The translations under genes were made by a program, and so were the position numbers. From Kiritimatiellia bacterium (GTDB lineage Bacteria > Verrucomicrobiota > Kiritimatiellia > RFP12 > UBA1067): DNA of 6,661 bases. Location of the stretch: positions 1 to 6,661 of the forward strand of contig JAQVQN010000142.1 in assembly GCA_028701555.1 (NCBI GenBank). The letters are read 5' to 3'. How positions within the stretch are numbered: the stretch's first letter is position 1; the number at the start of each line of letters is the position of its first letter. Of the stretch, positions 1 to 6,129 are shown one piece after another. The notes under the pieces are model-generated. The model saw nothing but the letters and a program-made list of their open reading frames with translations. It did not search any database and was not told where the DNA came from.

Positions 1-676
1 CTTCAGAGGCTACGGTTATGTAGAAACCAGAAGGCATCTGGTAGCCGTCCATGTGGCCGCCATGCCCGATTTCGATATTACGCAGGGACTGGGCGCAAAA
101 ATCCATGGCCCAGCGCATCTGCACCCTTGAGGGGTCGATGTCCAGCCGGGTGAGACGGCTTTTGGCTAGCCGGGCGTCGTCATAGTTACGCTCGTGCTGC
201 ATGCGGGAGGTCAGGGCTACCATGGCCAAATTATTGGCGTTGGTGATGGCATCGATATCGCCGGTTAAGCCCAATGAGAGCGGCGAAAGCGGCACCACCT
301 GCGCAAGGCCGCCGCCAGCGGCGGAGCCCTTGATGTTGAAGGTCGGGCCGCCGCTGGGCTGGCGCACGGTGCCCAATGCGCGTTTGCCGAGTTGGCCTAG
401 CCCCTGAACCAGGCCTAGAGTGGTGGTAGTCTTGCCTTCGCCAAGAGGCGTAGGCGTGATAGCTGTGACATTAACATACTTGGCCCGTTTGGCTGGATTG
501 CCGAGGCGCGCGTTGACTGCGGCCGCGTCGATTTTTGCGATCAGGCGTCCGTAAGGGATGAGTTCATCGGGCAGCAATCCCAAGTCGGCGGCGATTTCAG
601 AGACAGGTCGCAACAGCGGTTCCGCCTGCTCGGCGATCTGCCAGTCAGCGAGTTGCAAAGGGTCTAGTCGCATCAT
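1..676 (-). CDS. fhs: Formate--tetrahydrofolate ligase (partial, N-terminal 225 residues)
   Basis: This enzyme makes 10-formyltetrahydrofolate from formate, tetrahydrofolate and ATP in the cytoplasm, feeding purine and formyl-methionine synthesis or a Wood-Ljungdahl/serine-type one-carbon route. Translation shows the family landmarks in order: P-loop TPLGEGKTT at about residues 76-84, RQPSGGPTFNIKGSAAGGG at 105-123, LTGDIDAITNANNL at 137-150, and GFYITVASE at 217-225, where the window edge cuts it. The family is usually about 550-600 aa, so roughly 40 percent is present. The stretch TSRMQHERNYDDARLAK (156-172) looks like the insertion-bearing subfamily rather than the clostridial enzyme; this is from memory. 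The start lies in the end of the upstream decarboxylase gene, with two consecutive ATGs (676-674 and 673-671). The first gives an ATGA overlap with the upstream stop. The second has better Shine-Dalgarno spacing. Identification is firm; the exact start is uncertain by one codon. Confidence 0.95.
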   Translation of the reverse strand, partial: MMRLDPLQLADWQIAEQAEPLLRPVSEIAADLGLLPDELIPYGRLIAKIDAAAVNARLGNPAKRAKYVNVTAITPTPLGEGKTTTTLGLVQGLGQLGKRALGTVRQPSGGPTFNIKGSAAGGGLAQVVPLSPLSLGLTGDIDAITNANNLAMVALTSRMQHERNYDDARLAKSRLTRLDIDPSRVQMRWAMDFCAQSLRNIEIGHGGHMDGYQMPSGFYITVASE

Positions 677-2892
677 TTCCTCATTTCTGGCGTGTGCTGC
701 CTGTCGCAATCCGATCTTGGCAGCCATTGTATTTTATCTTCCTCATCGTGACGCACGACTTCCACGTAATAGCGTTGGCCGCGCACGAAAAGGCCGTGCA
801 CCGCATCCGGGCCTTCGCTATCCGCAACGTTCTGCACCAACTCGATCATCGGGCGCGTGATCATCAATCCGGGGAGGAAGACTGGGATGCCGGGTGGGTA
901 CGGCACCAGCAGTTGGCTGCAGACGCGTCCTTCGGTTAGGGAAAGCTCAAGCAGCTCGCCGTCGCACAAGGCGGCGTCACGGGGCAAAGCCACGGCTTGA
1001 CCCTTGACCGCATTGGCGACTTCCGCCCCGAACGCGGCGCGTTCCGGCAGCCCCACGCAATCCTTCATCTGCATGATGGCGCGGTACAGGTACATGAAAT
1101 GTTCTTCGACCGTGCCCATGGTCACCAGGAAAAGGACCGTGACCGGTGTGGATTTCTCCCACTGGATCTTGTTCGACCGCAGCAGCTTTTTGAATTTCTG
1201 GCAGGCCTCCGGGTTTTTGAAGGAGAGCAGCATTTTAAGCGGGTCGTGCAGGTAGCCTTCATACGCATATTCATCCGCCGCCGCTTGTCCCACCATTTCG
1301 CGCAGTCCGGGGAAACACTCGTTTTCCGGAACGCCGCAGGCCTGCGACACGCGCTGCTTGAAAAGTTGCACCCAGCGCAGACGTTCTTCGATCAACCTAA
1401 GCCCTTCAAGGCGCATCTGAACACCGGCGCAATCGAGCGTGGCCATCATGGGGTAGTGCGGCGACGTGGAATGCCAGTAGCGCAGCACCTCGTGCAGGTC
1501 GTGGGTGAATTTGTCGTAGGCGCCGTGGCCGTTGATCGCGAAGCGTTCGCGGAGCCAAAGCCAATCAGCGGCCTCGCTCTCGAAGAGCTGTTTGAAACGG
1601 AATGAAACGTGGATCATGGAGGCCTGGCTGAAGGCTGCCAGGGTTTTATGCGTGGATTGGACCGCGAAATGGGCGCTGGTGGTTTCGTGGATGGCGTTAT
1701 AACGCACGCGCTTGCCGTTTGCGGTGGTAGTCGTGTAGAAAGGGTGGAAGCTGAGGTAGGGCGCCCAAGCCTCATCAGCGTAGAACAGCATGCCGTGGCG
1801 TTCGCAGAGGCGCGCGATTTCCCAGACGGGGTACAGTATGCCCTCGTAGGTGCAAGTCGTCAGAATCAGCATGCGGGGCTTGTTGTGATCGGCGTAGGAT
1901 GCCGCCAGTGTCCTGCGGATGTCGGACATTGCCACCGGGCCCCATATGCCCAGCTCGGTGTTGAACCTGGCCGGCAGGTAGTTGGGCACGGCTCCGGCCA
2001 TGACTACGGCATGGTGGACTGACTTGTGGCAGTTGCGGTCCAGCAGGACGGTCTCGCCCGGGCGCAGCAAAGTCATCAGCATGGCTTTGTTGGCGGTGGT
2101 GGAGCCGTTTGTGATGTAGCAGCTTTGGGCTGAGCCGAAAATTTCCGAGGTCAGTCGCTGCGCGTCTGCCAGCGACGTGCGTGATTCCGGCTTTGAGAGG
2201 TCTCCCAGCGAATGCACCGAGACGCTGAGGTCGGCCCTGAAGGTCATAGAGCCGTATTCGTGCCTAAAACCTTTTAGGAAGAGCGAGCGGCTGAAAGCAT
2301 GGCCAGCGTTGTGGCCAGGCGTGTGCCATGAGGTTCCGGCCTGATCCATCACGTAATGCCGCAGGGCGTGCCAGAAACGGGGTTCCCAAAGGGCGCGGAA
2401 CAGGTGGCGGATGCGCGGCAGATGGGTGTCGGCGGAGCTAAAGACCACGCGTGGTTTCAGCACCCAGCGCCGGGAAGGCACGCGCACGCGCTCGGATCCG
2501 GGGGTGGTAAGGACAATTTTCGGGATGGCGGGAAAGAAGGTGTACAGCCATTGGGTAAGCTGTATGTTGTCGATCATGAGCGCGTGTAATGGCACCGCCT
2601 GCTCGTCTTGGCACGGTGGCTTGAAGGCGTCGTCCAGCAGAAAAAGGATGCAGTTTTCACCCTCATCTGTCAGAATGCCGTCTTTTCGGTCAGCTAGGAA
2701 CAGCTTGTCGCGAAGTTCCCCGGGGCTCTTGACGGGTATTATTTTAAGCGGAGGCCAGTCGATGGGCTCCTCGGACGGAAAGGTTTCGCTGCAGAAGGCG
2801 CGGAATATGTCCGATAAACCGTTGGTCAGTTTCTGGTGACTGTCAGCGCTGAATGGTACGGCTTGCAGATGGAATACGGTAAGGAAATTCAT
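673..2892 (-). CDS. Orn/Lys/Arg decarboxylase family protein (PLP-dependent, fold type I)
   Basis: Predicted cytoplasmic PLP enzyme that decarboxylates a basic amino acid to a polyamine precursor (cadaverine, putrescine or agmatine). The substrate cannot be read from sequence. Visible motifs: SWHTPGH at 188-194, LSVSVHSLGDL at 222-232, phosphate-binding NGSTTANK at 262-269, DRNCHKS at 285-291 with His289 stacking on the cofactor, YADEAW at 371-376 with Asp373 contacting the pyridine nitrogen, and STHK at 413-416 with Lys416 as the Schiff-base lysine, followed by AAFSQASMIHV. STSPHYP (475-481) and the C-terminal YPPGIP (665-670) are also family hallmarks. The 739-aa length fits E. coli AdiA/LdcI/SpeC and Pseudomonas LdcA. 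Residues 1-130 correspond to the N-terminal wing domain and look divergent. The span between Lys416 and STSPHY is longer than in E. coli LdcI, and the usual PGE near the C-terminus is PGL (674-676). There is no clear Shine-Dalgarno before the ATG. The gene overlaps fhs and is the first gene of that pair. Confidence 0.9.
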   Translation of the reverse strand: MNFLTVFHLQAVPFSADSHQKLTNGLSDIFRAFCSETFPSEEPIDWPPLKIIPVKSPGELRDKLFLADRKDGILTDEGENCILFLLDDAFKPPCQDEQAVPLHALMIDNIQLTQWLYTFFPAIPKIVLTTPGSERVRVPSRRWVLKPRVVFSSADTHLPRIRHLFRALWEPRFWHALRHYVMDQAGTSWHTPGHNAGHAFSRSLFLKGFRHEYGSMTFRADLSVSVHSLGDLSKPESRTSLADAQRLTSEIFGSAQSCYITNGSTTANKAMLMTLLRPGETVLLDRNCHKSVHHAVVMAGAVPNYLPARFNTELGIWGPVAMSDIRRTLAASYADHNKPRMLILTTCTYEGILYPVWEIARLCERHGMLFYADEAWAPYLSFHPFYTTTTANGKRVRYNAIHETTSAHFAVQSTHKTLAAFSQASMIHVSFRFKQLFESEAADWLWLRERFAINGHGAYDKFTHDLHEVLRYWHSTSPHYPMMATLDCAGVQMRLEGLRLIEERLRWVQLFKQRVSQACGVPENECFPGLREMVGQAAADEYAYEGYLHDPLKMLLSFKNPEACQKFKKLLRSNKIQWEKSTPVTVLFLVTMGTVEEHFMYLYRAIMQMKDCVGLPERAAFGAEVANAVKGQAVALPRDAALCDGELLELSLTEGRVCSQLLVPYPPGIPVFLPGLMITRPMIELVQNVADSEGPDAVHGLFVRGQRYYVEVVRHDEEDKIQWLPRSDCDRQHTPEMRK
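679..682 (-). promoter_or_regulatory. Shine-Dalgarno GAGG of fhs, inside the decarboxylase C-terminus
   Basis: On the minus strand the sequence reads GAGGAAATGATG. GAGG is 2 nt from the first ATG and 5 nt from the second, so the ATG at 673-671 is the better-spaced start. It lies within the last codons (Glu-Met-Arg-Lys) of the decarboxylase, which fits translation re-initiation by ribosomes finishing the upstream gene. Confidence 0.6.
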
Positions 2893-2896
2893 AAGA

Positions 2897-2926
2897 ATAA
2901 TGATGACGAAGTAAGTTTGTCGTCAA
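2897..2926 (-). promoter_or_regulatory. Candidate proximal promoter of the decarboxylase-fhs operon with inverted repeat
   Basis: On the minus strand, TTGACG (2926-2921), an 18-nt spacer and CATTAT (2902-2897) resemble -35 and -10 boxes. The -10 ends only 4 nt before the ATG at 2892, so a transcript from here would be leaderless or nearly so; this matches the missing ribosome-binding site. An inverted repeat TGACGA-N10-TCGTCA (2904-2925) covers the spacer and overlaps the -35 box, as an operator would. Judged by eye only. Confidence 0.3.
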
Positions 2927-2936
2927 ATAAGTCACA

Positions 2937-2965
2937 AGGTTACGCCAAAACCCGATGGCTGACAA
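2937..2965 (-). promoter_or_regulatory. Candidate distal promoter of the decarboxylase-fhs operon
   Basis: On the minus strand, TTGTCA (2965-2960), a 17-nt spacer and TAACCT (2942-2937) form an alternative sigma-70-like promoter. It would give a leader of roughly 35-40 nt before the ATG at 2892. The -35 box matches 5 of 6 consensus bases, but the -10 matches only 3 of 6. It competes with the proximal candidate; one or both may be wrong. Confidence 0.25.
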
Positions 2966-3012
2966 TGTGAAAAAAGGCGGTTAAAAAAAATAGACGCATG
3001 ACGAACTTGCCG

Positions 3013-3041
3013 TTGACAGTCGCGTCGAGATAGGTTAATTT
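3013..3041 (+). promoter_or_regulatory. Probable sigma-70 promoter of rplM-rpsI
   Basis: A perfect -35 TTGACA (3013-3018) is followed by exactly 17 nt and TAATTT (3036-3041), a weak 3-of-6 match to the -10 consensus. Transcription would start near 3048, giving a leader of about 30 nt to the rplM ATG. The strong -35, correct spacing and position before a ribosomal protein operon support the call. Confidence 0.5.
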
Positions 3042-3049
3042 AACTAACC
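3033..3049 (+). promoter_or_regulatory. Near-perfect 17-nt palindrome over the rplM -10/start site
   Basis: GGTTAATTTAACTAACC pairs at 7 of 8 positions around a central T (mismatch A3038/C3044) and is followed by a run of six T. It overlaps the presumed -10 box and start site, so it could be a repressor operator. It is AT-rich and lies mostly upstream of the expected transcript start, so an RNA role is less likely. Confidence 0.35.
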
Positions 3050-3078
3050 ATTTTTTGAAGAAAGAAGAGCAGACAACC

Positions 3079-3510
3079 ATGACGAAAACGTTTGTACCTA
3101 AAGACCCGGGAACGACCCGTGGCTGGCAACTGGTGGATGCTACCGACAAACCGTTGGGGCGTCTAGCGGTTAACATTGCTAACACCTTGCGCGGCAAGAA
3201 CCGTCGCGACTTCGACCCCAGTGTGGACTTGGGCGAATTTGTTATCGTGGTCAATGCCGAAAAGGTGCTGCTGACCGGGCGCAAGGAAGAGCAGAAGGAG
3301 TATCAGCGGTATTCTGGTTGGCGCGGTGGGCTGAAAAGGTTCACGGCCAAGACCATGCTGGAGAAGCACCCCGACAGGGTCATTATGGAAGCGGTCTGGG
3401 GCATGTTGCCCAAGAACAACATCAGCCGCAAGATGATGACCCGCGTCAAGGTATATCGCGGTGCTGAGCATCCGCATGCGGCACAGATGCCGGCCGAGGC
3501 GGCTTATTAA
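3079..3510 (+). CDS. rplM: 50S ribosomal protein L13
   Basis: L13 is an early-assembly protein of the large ribosomal subunit that binds 23S rRNA. The 143-aa product matches the family length (142 in E. coli) and shows its conserved blocks: VDATDKPLGRLA near residues 20-31, a LRGK motif, VIVVNAEKVLLTGRK in the middle, the YSGWRGGLK stretch, GMLPKNNISRKM, and the late VKVYRGAEHPHAAQMP. The ATG at 3079 was chosen because it gives the family-typical N-terminus and has a purine-rich AAGAG about 9 nt upstream. An in-frame TTG at 3055 would add an unconserved MKKEEQTT. The gene is first of the rplM-rpsI operon, 42 nt ahead of rpsI, with the promoter above. In E. coli this operon is known to be controlled by L13 at its leader; nothing here proves the same. 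Confidence 0.97.
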   Translation: MTKTFVPKDPGTTRGWQLVDATDKPLGRLAVNIANTLRGKNRRDFDPSVDLGEFVIVVNAEKVLLTGRKEEQKEYQRYSGWRGGLKRFTAKTMLEKHPDRVIMEAVWGMLPKNNISRKMMTRVKVYRGAEHPHAAQMPAEAAY

Positions 3511-3519
3511 AGGTGTTTT

Positions 3520-3533
3520 CCCGTCAAGACGGG
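3520..3533 (+). other. Small hairpin between rplM and rpsI
   Basis: CCCGTC-AA-GACGGG can form a 5-bp stem with a CAAG loop. No T-run follows, so it is not a terminator. It lies in the 42-nt spacer, upstream of the rpsI ribosome-binding site, and could influence mRNA processing or stability. Confidence 0.4.
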
Positions 3534-3552
3534 GTATGCAAGAGGAAATAAG

Positions 3553-3945
3553 ATGACAAAAGAGATCGCAGCGGGAACAGGTCGCCGCAAAACAGCCGTG
3601 GCGCGGGTGCGCCTGGTACATGGTGAAGGAAAGTGGCTGGTCAATGATGTGGAGATTGAAAAATACATCACTAGCGAGGCCTTACGTCAGTATCTCGAAC
3701 AGCCGCTGGTATTGACCGGCAATGCTGGCAAGTTCGATGTTCTTATCTCGGCCAAGGGCGGCGGCATAAGTGGCCAGTCTGGGGCCATACGACACGGTTT
3801 GGCGCGCGCCTTGGTGGCCGCTGACGCCAACCTGCGTGAAGTTCTCAAAAAGGCGGGGTGTCTAACTCGTGACTCCCGCATGAAAGAACGCAAGAAGCCA
3901 GGACAGCCCGGTGCCCGCAAGCGTTTCCAATTCTCGAAGCGCTAG
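3553..3945 (+). CDS. rpsI: 30S ribosomal protein S9
   Basis: S9 sits in the small-subunit head, and its C-terminal tail reaches the P-site tRNA. The 130-aa product equals the E. coli length. Hallmarks are GTGRRKTAVARV at about 8-19, the glycine-rich KGGGISGQSGAIRHGLARAL at about 69-88, LTRDSRMKERKK, and the basic tail ending QFSKR, which carries the tRNA-contacting Lys-Arg. An AGAGGA Shine-Dalgarno lies about 6 nt before the ATG. It is second in the rplM-rpsI operon and is followed by an intrinsic terminator. The tail GQPGARKRFQFSKR is unlike the gamma/betaproteobacterial form I recall (typically KKVGLRKARRRPQFSKR), which bears on the origin of the window. Confidence 0.97.
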   Translation: MTKEIAAGTGRRKTAVARVRLVHGEGKWLVNDVEIEKYITSEALRQYLEQPLVLTGNAGKFDVLISAKGGGISGQSGAIRHGLARALVAADANLREVLKKAGCLTRDSRMKERKKPGQPGARKRFQFSKR

Positions 3946-3974
3946 TCGTGTCTCTGTCAGACAGCATTTCGTAT

Positions 3975-4011
3975 ATGCGGGCGCCTCTCGCGGGAGCCCG
4001 CATTTTGCTTT
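3975..4011 (+). terminator. Rho-independent terminator of rplM-rpsI
   Basis: A perfect 8-bp stem ATGCGGGC (3975-3982) / GCCCGCAT (3996-4003) encloses a 13-nt loop and is followed by TTTTGCTTT. It begins about 30 nt after the rpsI stop and ends 15 nt before the helicase start, so it separates the ribosomal operon from the helicase gene. The interrupted T-run may let some transcripts through. Confidence 0.8.
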
Positions 4012-4026
4012 GTATGGATAAAATGT

Positions 4027-6129
4027 ATGCCAATAGGATTGATTAAGAAGATAGCTAATAAGCTTTTGGGCTCGTCCGCAGACAAAAAGGCCGGCGATAA
4101 GGCTGTCCGGTCGGGTGAGCGCCGCAGCAAGAGCGACACCAAAAGGCGCGGTGATGAGCGTGGTGACGTGGGAGGAGCGCGCGGCGAAGCGGGCAACAGA
4201 CGTCGGCGCCAAGACACGAGTCACAAGGATGCCCCCAGACGGGGTGGCGCAGATCGCCCCAGAGACGCTGCGTCTGCGCGCGGCAAGAATTTGGAAGGCA
4301 GACGGTCTGCGGCTGTTGTTCGCCCCGGCGCGGCGCCTGCGTCAGCCGGGCGCCCTGTGGCGCGCCCGCCTTCCAAGGAACGGCGCGGGCGCAGACCCGA
4401 TAGGCGCGGCGGAAATGTCGATGGAAGTCAAGTGACCGCATCCGGCGCACACCGTCCGGGTGGCGCGGTTTCTGAAGATGAAGTCGCTAAAAGGCGTGAG
4501 GAGCACCAGAACTGGTCTCTGGATCAATTTGTTTCAGAGCCGGTCGATGGAAAGTTGCGTTTCCATGATCTGGATTTGCCATTGGAGGTGATGCACGGTG
4601 TCGCGGATTTGGGGTTTAGCTATTGCACGCCGATTCAGGCACTGAGCCTGGAACATGCGCTGGCTGGTAAAAACATCGCTGGCAGGGCGCAGACAGGTAC
4701 AGGCAAAACAGCCGCTTTTCTGGTCGCAATACTGACCCGCTATCTGCGAAGTCCTGAAGCGCGTCAGGAAAAAGGCGGCGCCCCGCGCGCCTTGGTCATA
4801 GCGCCTACACGCGAGCTGGTAATCCAAATCTGTAAGGATGCTGTGGCAGTCGGTAAATATTGTGGCTTACGCTCGCTGGCGGTATACGGGGGCATGGATT
4901 ATGACCGGCAGAAACGGGAGGTCACGGACGCTCCGGTAGATCTGTTGGTGGCAACGCCGGGGCGCCTGCTGGATTTTGTGCGCTCGCGCGTGATTGATCT
5001 TTCAAAAGTCGACACTTTGGTCATCGACGAGGCCGACCGTATGCTCGATATGGGCTTCATACCGGATGTGCGTTCGATCATAAACAGGCTGCCGCCAAAA
5101 GATAAGCGTTGCACGATGCTTTACAGCGCGACTTTGAGCGATGATGTGATGCGTCTGGCTTCACAGTGGATGGAGTCGCCGGTAAAGGTTGAGATTGAAT
5201 CCGAGAGCGTCACCACCAAAAGTGTCAGGCAGATCGTTTATGTGGTGACGGCTGACGAGAAGTTCACGGTGCTCTATAATCATATTCAGCAGTATCCGGA
5301 CTCCAGAATGTTGATTTTTTGCAATCGCCGCAGCACTACCGAGGATGTTGCAGATAGTCTGACGCGGCGCGGCATAAGGTGCGAGATGCTGAGCGGTGAT
5401 GTGAACCAAAACCGGCGTTTGCGAGTGCTCGAAGATTTCCGTGAAGGCTCGGTTCGGATAGTGGTGGCTACGGATGTGGCCGGTCGTGGGCTGCATGTCG
5501 ATGATATCGGCTTTGTGGTCAATTTCGATTTCCCGTACGAGCCAGAGGATTATGTGCATCGCATCGGGCGCACCGGTCGCGCCGGCGCGAGTGGAACGGC
5601 CATATCCTTTGCTGACGAGGACGAGTCTTTCATTATTCCAGAGATCGAGAAATACATCGGAGAAGAGCTGAAGTGCACGGTTTTGCAGAAAGAAGACCCC
5701 TTGCTGGTGAAATTGCCGCCCCGCAGGGCTGAGCACACGCGCGGCATGCCGCAGCCGCTGCGTGATGGGCAGCAAGTGCAGGAGCAGCAGCAACGCAAAG
5801 GCGGTGAAGCGCAAGGGTATGCCCGTGGGCATGAGCGCACTTCTGGCGGCGCGGCTGTTGCCAAGCAGGAGCCTGTTGCCGTGGTAACGGTGAAGGCGCC
5901 CGAAGCGGAGGCTGTTAAGGTCAATGAGGAACCGGCAAAAAAGGAGCCGGAGCCTGTACGCAGACCCGAACCTTCAGGCAGGAATCGACCACACGGCCAC
6001 CGGCCTTCTAGAATGGTTAAGCCGCGGCACGAAACTGTGCCGCATATCCCGGCCCCGGTTATCAGACCCGGCGGCCTCGGGCGTCCACCACGGTACTCAG
6101 AGGATTGGGTGCCTGGTCAAGGCGAGTAG
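4027..6129 (+). CDS. DEAD-box ATP-dependent RNA helicase (RhlB/RhlE-like)
   Basis: It unwinds short RNA duplexes using ATP, and the core resembles RhlB of the RNA degradosome. Core motifs: Q motif with Phe179 and TPIQ 201-204; Walker A AQTGTGKT 221-228; PTREL 260-264; GG 288-289; TPGR 310-313; DEAD 334-337; SAT 367-369; LIFCNR 429-434; ATDVAGRG 481-488; HRIGRTGRAG 511-520. All catalytic residues are present. Residues 1-12 (MPIGLIKKIANK) could form an amphipathic helix. Residues 20-160 are a low-complexity Arg/Gly/Lys/Ala-rich region, and 565-700 is a Gln/Glu/Pro/Arg-rich disordered tail; both are likely RNA- or partner-binding. At 700 aa it is much longer than E. coli RhlB (about 420). The ATG at 4027 has a weak GGA 8 nt upstream. 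No convincing promoter is seen between the upstream terminator and the start. RhlB is favoured over RhlE by the SGDVNQNRRLRVLEDFREG stretch, but the subtype is not certain. Confidence 0.92.
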   Translation: MPIGLIKKIANKLLGSSADKKAGDKAVRSGERRSKSDTKRRGDERGDVGGARGEAGNRRRRQDTSHKDAPRRGGADRPRDAASARGKNLEGRRSAAVVRPGAAPASAGRPVARPPSKERRGRRPDRRGGNVDGSQVTASGAHRPGGAVSEDEVAKRREEHQNWSLDQFVSEPVDGKLRFHDLDLPLEVMHGVADLGFSYCTPIQALSLEHALAGKNIAGRAQTGTGKTAAFLVAILTRYLRSPEARQEKGGAPRALVIAPTRELVIQICKDAVAVGKYCGLRSLAVYGGMDYDRQKREVTDAPVDLLVATPGRLLDFVRSRVIDLSKVDTLVIDEADRMLDMGFIPDVRSIINRLPPKDKRCTMLYSATLSDDVMRLASQWMESPVKVEIESESVTTKSVRQIVYVVTADEKFTVLYNHIQQYPDSRMLIFCNRRSTTEDVADSLTRRGIRCEMLSGDVNQNRRLRVLEDFREGSVRIVVATDVAGRGLHVDDIGFVVNFDFPYEPEDYVHRIGRTGRAGASGTAISFADEDESFIIPEIEKYIGEELKCTVLQKEDPLLVKLPPRRAEHTRGMPQPLRDGQQVQEQQQRKGGEAQGYARGHERTSGGAAVAKQEPVAVVTVKAPEAEAVKVNEEPAKKEPEPVRRPEPSGRNRPHGHRPSRMVKPRHETVPHIPAPVIRPGGLGRPPRYSEDWVPGQGE

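Larger units (their letters stand above)
2903..3086 (+). repeat. Three copies of ATGACGAA across the divergent intergenic region
   Basis: The 8-mer ATGACGAA occurs at 2903-2910, 2998-3005 and 3079-3086, and its core appears inverted as TCGTCA at 2920-2925. The third copy is the rplM start codon region, so part of the recurrence may be coding. The other two flank the promoter area and could be regulator sites or chance. Confidence 0.4.

Noticed and set aside
997..1605. Plus-strand open frame of 202 codons opposite the decarboxylase
   Set aside because: It lies wholly antisense to a gene with intact catalytic motifs, and its translation shows no recognisable domain. It is explained by codon bias of the real gene.
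2998..3033. Mini-ORF of 11 codons (MTNLPLTVASR) upstream of rplM as a leader peptide
   Set aside because: It overlaps the presumed -35 box and would start upstream of the expected transcript start, so it is probably not transcribed with rplM.
3055..3078. In-frame upstream TTG start for rplM
   Set aside because: It would add MKKEEQTT, which is not part of L13, and the ATG at 3079 gives the normal length with a usable Shine-Dalgarno.
4079..4440. Compositionally biased stretch as a possible inserted repeat element
   Set aside because: It is in frame with the helicase and lacks exact tandem or inverted repeats. It reads as a low-complexity protein extension, not an insertion.
5161..5832. Minus-strand open frame of 223 codons opposite the helicase
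   Set aside because: It is antisense to the helicase motif IV-VI region, has no recognisable family and no promoter or ribosome-binding site.
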